DNA of 64,000 bases. Source: Promethearchaeota archaeon (GTDB taxonomy: Archaea > Asgardarchaeota > Lokiarchaeia > Sigyniarchaeales > SOKP01). The position numbers and the translations under genes are program-made. Location of the stretch: NCBI GenBank assembly GCA_029838195.1, contig JALGVJ010000004.1:62001-126000 (forward strand), in the 5' to 3' direction. Position 1 is the stretch's first letter. The number at the start of each line of letters is the position of its first letter. Below are positions 61,036-64,000 of this stretch, one piece after another. The notes beneath the pieces were generated by a model that was not told the DNA's origin, did no database searches, and saw only the letters and a list, made by a program, of their open reading frames with translations.

Positions 61036-61719
61036 TCATTTAATACTACATCGATTTAAAACGATATCCTCGAAAAATACATGTTTTTTAGTAACAATCT
61101 CGTTCTTGTATCCTTTTTCCTTCAAGATGGAATTTAATTTTGTCATGTCTGTGGCACCAGAACTAACGAAATAAATATAACATTCATGAGAAAGGTTTAA
61201 AAAAGAAGTTACTTCCTCAAAGAACCTTTTAAGAATTTCAATTCCCCCAATCCCCCCATTCCAACTTGCATCGATTTTAGCGTGGTTCTCATCCTTTTCA
61301 ATAATTAATTCTAAGGGAGGGAGATAAGGTGGATTAAAAATAATTACATCAAATAACCCTTGAAATTGAGTGGGAAAAGATTTAAAAAGATCCGATTGAA
61401 TGAATTGAATCTTATCTTTGATATGATTTATTTGCTTATTCTTTCTTAGGCTTTCTTCACTCTCTTCTAAAATATCCGACGCAACGATTCTTACTGAGGC
61501 GAAATTAGGATTAATTCTCTTAACCAAGCATAAAAATATAGCTATAATTCCGGTTCCTGTTCCAAGATCCAAAATATTTTTTACTTGATTAATGTTTAAT
61601 TCATCAAATTGATTAAGAGTAATGTTCTCTTTCAAGTAATCAATTAATAGATAAGTATCATCCGAGGGGGTATAAAGCACTTCGCTCGAGAATTCTATTT
61701 TTGGATCGGGATATTTCAT
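61036..61719 (-). CDS. HemK/PrmC-family methyltransferase (Mtq2-like)
   Basis: VLYTPSDDTYLLIDYL, LDLGTGTGIIAIFL, FNPPYLP. Confidence 0.92.
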   Translation of the reverse strand: MKYPDPKIEFSSEVLYTPSDDTYLLIDYLKENITLNQFDELNINQVKNILDLGTGTGIIAIFLCLVKRINPNFASVRIVASDILEESEESLRKNKQINHIKDKIQFIQSDLFKSFPTQFQGLFDVIIFNPPYLPPLELIIEKDENHAKIDASWNGGIGGIEILKRFFEEVTSFLNLSHECYIYFVSSGATDMTKLNSILKEKGYKNEIVTKKHVFFEDIVLNRCSIK

Positions 61720-61737
61720 TAGGAATAGGCTCCAAGT

Positions 61738-62586
61738 TTATTCATTCATTAAAGAATAAAAGATTTCGCTTAATTGGATGAGCTGATCTAGAGAGAGATT
61801 AAATACTTTACAATTTTTAAAGCCATATTGAGTTAATAGAATTAAAATGGTATCTTTTTCGAGAGTAAATTTAAAATGATGTTTTAAACCTAAATGAATG
61901 GCATTTATCAAACTTTTGTTTTTGTAAGGGAATAGAGCAGCGATAAAATCTAAATAAAATTTTCGCGTGTTCTTTTTTAATAAAAAAGACGGAATGCCGC
62001 GTTTAGGAACAGTTTTAATGATAGATAACTGAATAGAAGGAATAGGGAAAAACGCATGCCGAGGGATATCAATTTTTTTTTCTACTCGCATGAATGTACC
62101 ATGAATAATTCCAAGTCGAGAAATTTTTTTATATTCACCATGCAAAATTAATTTATCTGCAAGAGTGCGTTCAATAGTAATAACTCCAATGGGAGAGTCT
62201 TCATAATAAAATAATTTTTCTAAGAGTGGACCTGTTATGGAGTAAGGAATATTAGAAACAACTTTATCGTGTGGAGGTAATTTTGTGGTAAGAATATCGC
62301 CATTAATGAGTGTAAGATTGTCAAAATTAGAAAATTTGTTAGAAAGGTAATTATATAAAACCGGATCAATTTCAATTGCAATTACTTTTTTAGCAAGGGT
62401 TAATAATGGTTTTGTTAATGCCCCTAATCCAGCTCCAACTTCAAGGACGATATCCTGAGGAGAAATATCTGCTAACGTCACGATTTCATGACAAACTTTT
62501 TCGTTTATTAAAAAATTTTGCCCGTATTTTTTCTTAGGGGTAAATTGAAGATTATTCAGTAAGGATAAGACTTGATTTTTATTCAT
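61738..62586 (-). CDS. ksgA: rRNA adenine dimethyltransferase KsgA/Dim1
   Basis: KKYGQNFLINEKVC, LEVGAGLGALTKPLL, VSNIPYSITGPLLEKL, RHAFFPIPSI. Confidence 0.96.
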   Translation of the reverse strand: MNKNQVLSLLNNLQFTPKKKYGQNFLINEKVCHEIVTLADISPQDIVLEVGAGLGALTKPLLTLAKKVIAIEIDPVLYNYLSNKFSNFDNLTLINGDILTTKLPPHDKVVSNIPYSITGPLLEKLFYYEDSPIGVITIERTLADKLILHGEYKKISRLGIIHGTFMRVEKKIDIPRHAFFPIPSIQLSIIKTVPKRGIPSFLLKKNTRKFYLDFIAALFPYKNKSLINAIHLGLKHHFKFTLEKDTILILLTQYGFKNCKVFNLSLDQLIQLSEIFYSLMNE

Positions 62587-62608
62587 GATGTATTATTAAC
62601 ATGAAAAA

Positions 62609-63274
62609 TTATTCATATCGTTGGGTTTTACTAAAAATGTAATATTTTGCATCTCTTTGAAGTTCCTTAATAATTCGTTGAGCGATCAATTTCGCAGGGT
62701 TCGAAATACTTGTTCGATCAATGATATCTTGAAAAGTAGTAAATTTTTGACGATCACGAGCCTCTAAAATCTCCCACATGTGTTTTTGTCCAATGCCAGG
62801 TAGCAATTTTAGAGCATGCATGCGCGGGGTAATTGAACTTGAATTGTTAAAAAAATTAATGAACATCTCTTCATAATTAACTACTTCTCGTTCTAAAATA
62901 GGTTCTAAAAGAGCTTTCGAAGTAGTGGTTAAATCATCGTAGTCAATTTTTCTTAAAACATCTTTTAGTTGGCCTCTTGCGATGAAATTTTCATAGATGT
63001 CTTTATCCTGAATGTTTAGATTTGTCTCTCTCTCGCTTAATCTTACCTCATACAGAACAAAGTCAGGAAAAGTAAGAACTTGTGCGAGGGGTTGCTTGGT
63101 CCAACTCGGTCGCTCATCATCTGGATGCCCATAAGGTAATATGTCTAAGATAATCAACTCTCGAGACTTTTTTATGAACTGTTTTTTTTTTCCTTTGAGA
63201 TCTCTGTCTCGAGATTGCCGCCTGTAGGGAGGCCTCCTTTGAGTTCTCCGATAATTCCTTTCCATACCTACCAA
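62609..63274 (-). CDS. DUF655 family protein
   Basis: ELIILDILPYGHPDDERP, LKLLPGIGQKHMWEIL helix-hairpin-helix; canonical position between rpoF and ksgA. Confidence 0.9.
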   Translation of the reverse strand: MVGMERNYRRTQRRPPYRRQSRDRDLKGKKKQFIKKSRELIILDILPYGHPDDERPSWTKQPLAQVLTFPDFVLYEVRLSERETNLNIQDKDIYENFIARGQLKDVLRKIDYDDLTTTSKALLEPILEREVVNYEEMFINFFNNSSSITPRMHALKLLPGIGQKHMWEILEARDRQKFTTFQDIIDRTSISNPAKLIAQRIIKELQRDAKYYIFSKTQRYE

Positions 63275-63467
63275 TTTTTTTATTTAATGATTTTATAATA
63301 TTCATAATATTTGTTATTCAGCGTTCAAGAACATTATAAAAAAGTGACTTCAATTGTTGGACCGTCTATAAAGATTAAAATGATTCAAGTATATAAACTC
63401 TTTTATTTTTATAAGAAAGCCCATGTTTATTTTTAATAAGAGAAAAGTAGCGTTCTTTAGAAATTTT

Positions 63468-63830
63468 TCAAGATTTTAATTCTTCAATTTCGTATAAAAT
63501 TTGTCGCAATTGTTCCTCATCAAATGTTTTTCCATGAAAGGATTTTTCAAGAATGACGCGTAATTCCAGAGTAGTTTTTGGGTCTATATTCACGATATTT
63601 ATCGCAAATTCTTCCTCTATGTCATAAGTTTCCATGAGATGTTTAATAATTTTTTTCGCCGTTTTATCATCCATTTTCGCAAACTTCTGAACGTAGTTAT
63701 AAGTAATTTCTTGAAAATGAGAAAGTCCCTCTTCACTATCAATTTCCATAATTTTTTCATTCAAATCTTCCATAATCTTTTTAACTTCAGGGATAGAAAC
63801 CGTCCTCTCATCAATTTTTCTGCCAAACAT
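63468..63830 (-). CDS. rpoF: DNA-directed RNA polymerase subunit F (Rpb4-like)
   Basis: SIPEVKKIMED...TYNYVQKFAKMDDKTAKKIIKHLME...EEFAINIVNIDPKT; between L21e and DUF655. Confidence 0.92.
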   Translation of the reverse strand: MFGRKIDERTVSIPEVKKIMEDLNEKIMEIDSEEGLSHFQEITYNYVQKFAKMDDKTAKKIIKHLMETYDIEEEFAINIVNIDPKTTLELRVILEKSFHGKTFDEEQLRQILYEIEELKS

Positions 63831-63866
63831 TTTTATCTTTCAAGTTTTCTTTTAATTTCATGATTT

Positions 63867-64000
63867 TTATTCTTTTATAGATGCATGATTTAATCGCAGG
63901 TGTTCTCGCCCAATAATCAATAATTTCTTTTTATTTTGAAGTTTTACTTCTACCTCAAAACATCGTCCCCGTTTTCCTACAATGATTCCCGTTTTTCCAT
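63867..64000 (-). CDS. rpl21e: Ribosomal protein L21e, C-terminal part (runs off window end)
   Basis: Minus translation GKTGIIVGKRGRCFEVEVKLQNKKKLLIIGREHLRLNHASIKE*; upstream of rpoF. Confidence 0.85.
   Translation of the reverse strand, partial: GKTGIIVGKRGRCFEVEVKLQNKKKLLIIGREHLRLNHASIKE

Noticed and set aside
1-64000. CRISPR arrays, rRNA operons, transposases or phage genes
   Set aside because: No regularly spaced repeats, conserved rRNA tracts, transposase or phage structural motifs were seen on reading; only the intein counts as a mobile element.

Overview
This is a gene-dense, AT-rich archaeal chromosome segment. Rab/Ras- and Arf-like small GTPases next to archaeal informational genes suggest an Asgard archaeon, but that placement is inference. 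Most of the window is core information processing: an EF-2 homolog, CCA-adding enzyme, aIF5B, TruA, RFC-S, Csl4, RpoL, EF-1A, aIF2-alpha, Nop10, GINS, PriS/PriL, PCNA, TFS, S27e, L44e, S7, S12, NusA, L30e, RpoA'', RpoA', Dim1/KsgA, DUF655, RpoF and L21e. Bacterial-type UvrA/UvrB and an AglB/STT3 oligosaccharyltransferase are also present. An accessory island at about 46.6-58.8 kb carries acyl-CoA-synthetase-alpha-like paralogs, two sulfatases, a histone gene and a GH127 glycosidase. The observations most worth following up are: (1) an HTH + ATP-cone + NrdD-like protein that ends before the glycyl-radical region; (2) an abrupt local GC-skew reversal near 26.7-27.1 kb that does not follow gene strand and lies beside a primase/GINS/PCNA cluster, so it may be a replication origin; (3) a LAGLIDADG intein in RpoA''; (4) an EF-2 with a diverged diphthamide loop; (5) tandem CoA-ligase-alpha-like proteins with an eroded CoA-binding motif; (6) S12 inverted by itself inside the RNAP/ribosomal cluster; (7) perfect inverted repeats around the histone gene; and (8) a frameshifted FAD-oxidoreductase remnant. 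No tRNA, rRNA or CRISPR array was recognised. All family calls come from reading motifs by eye, with no database search.
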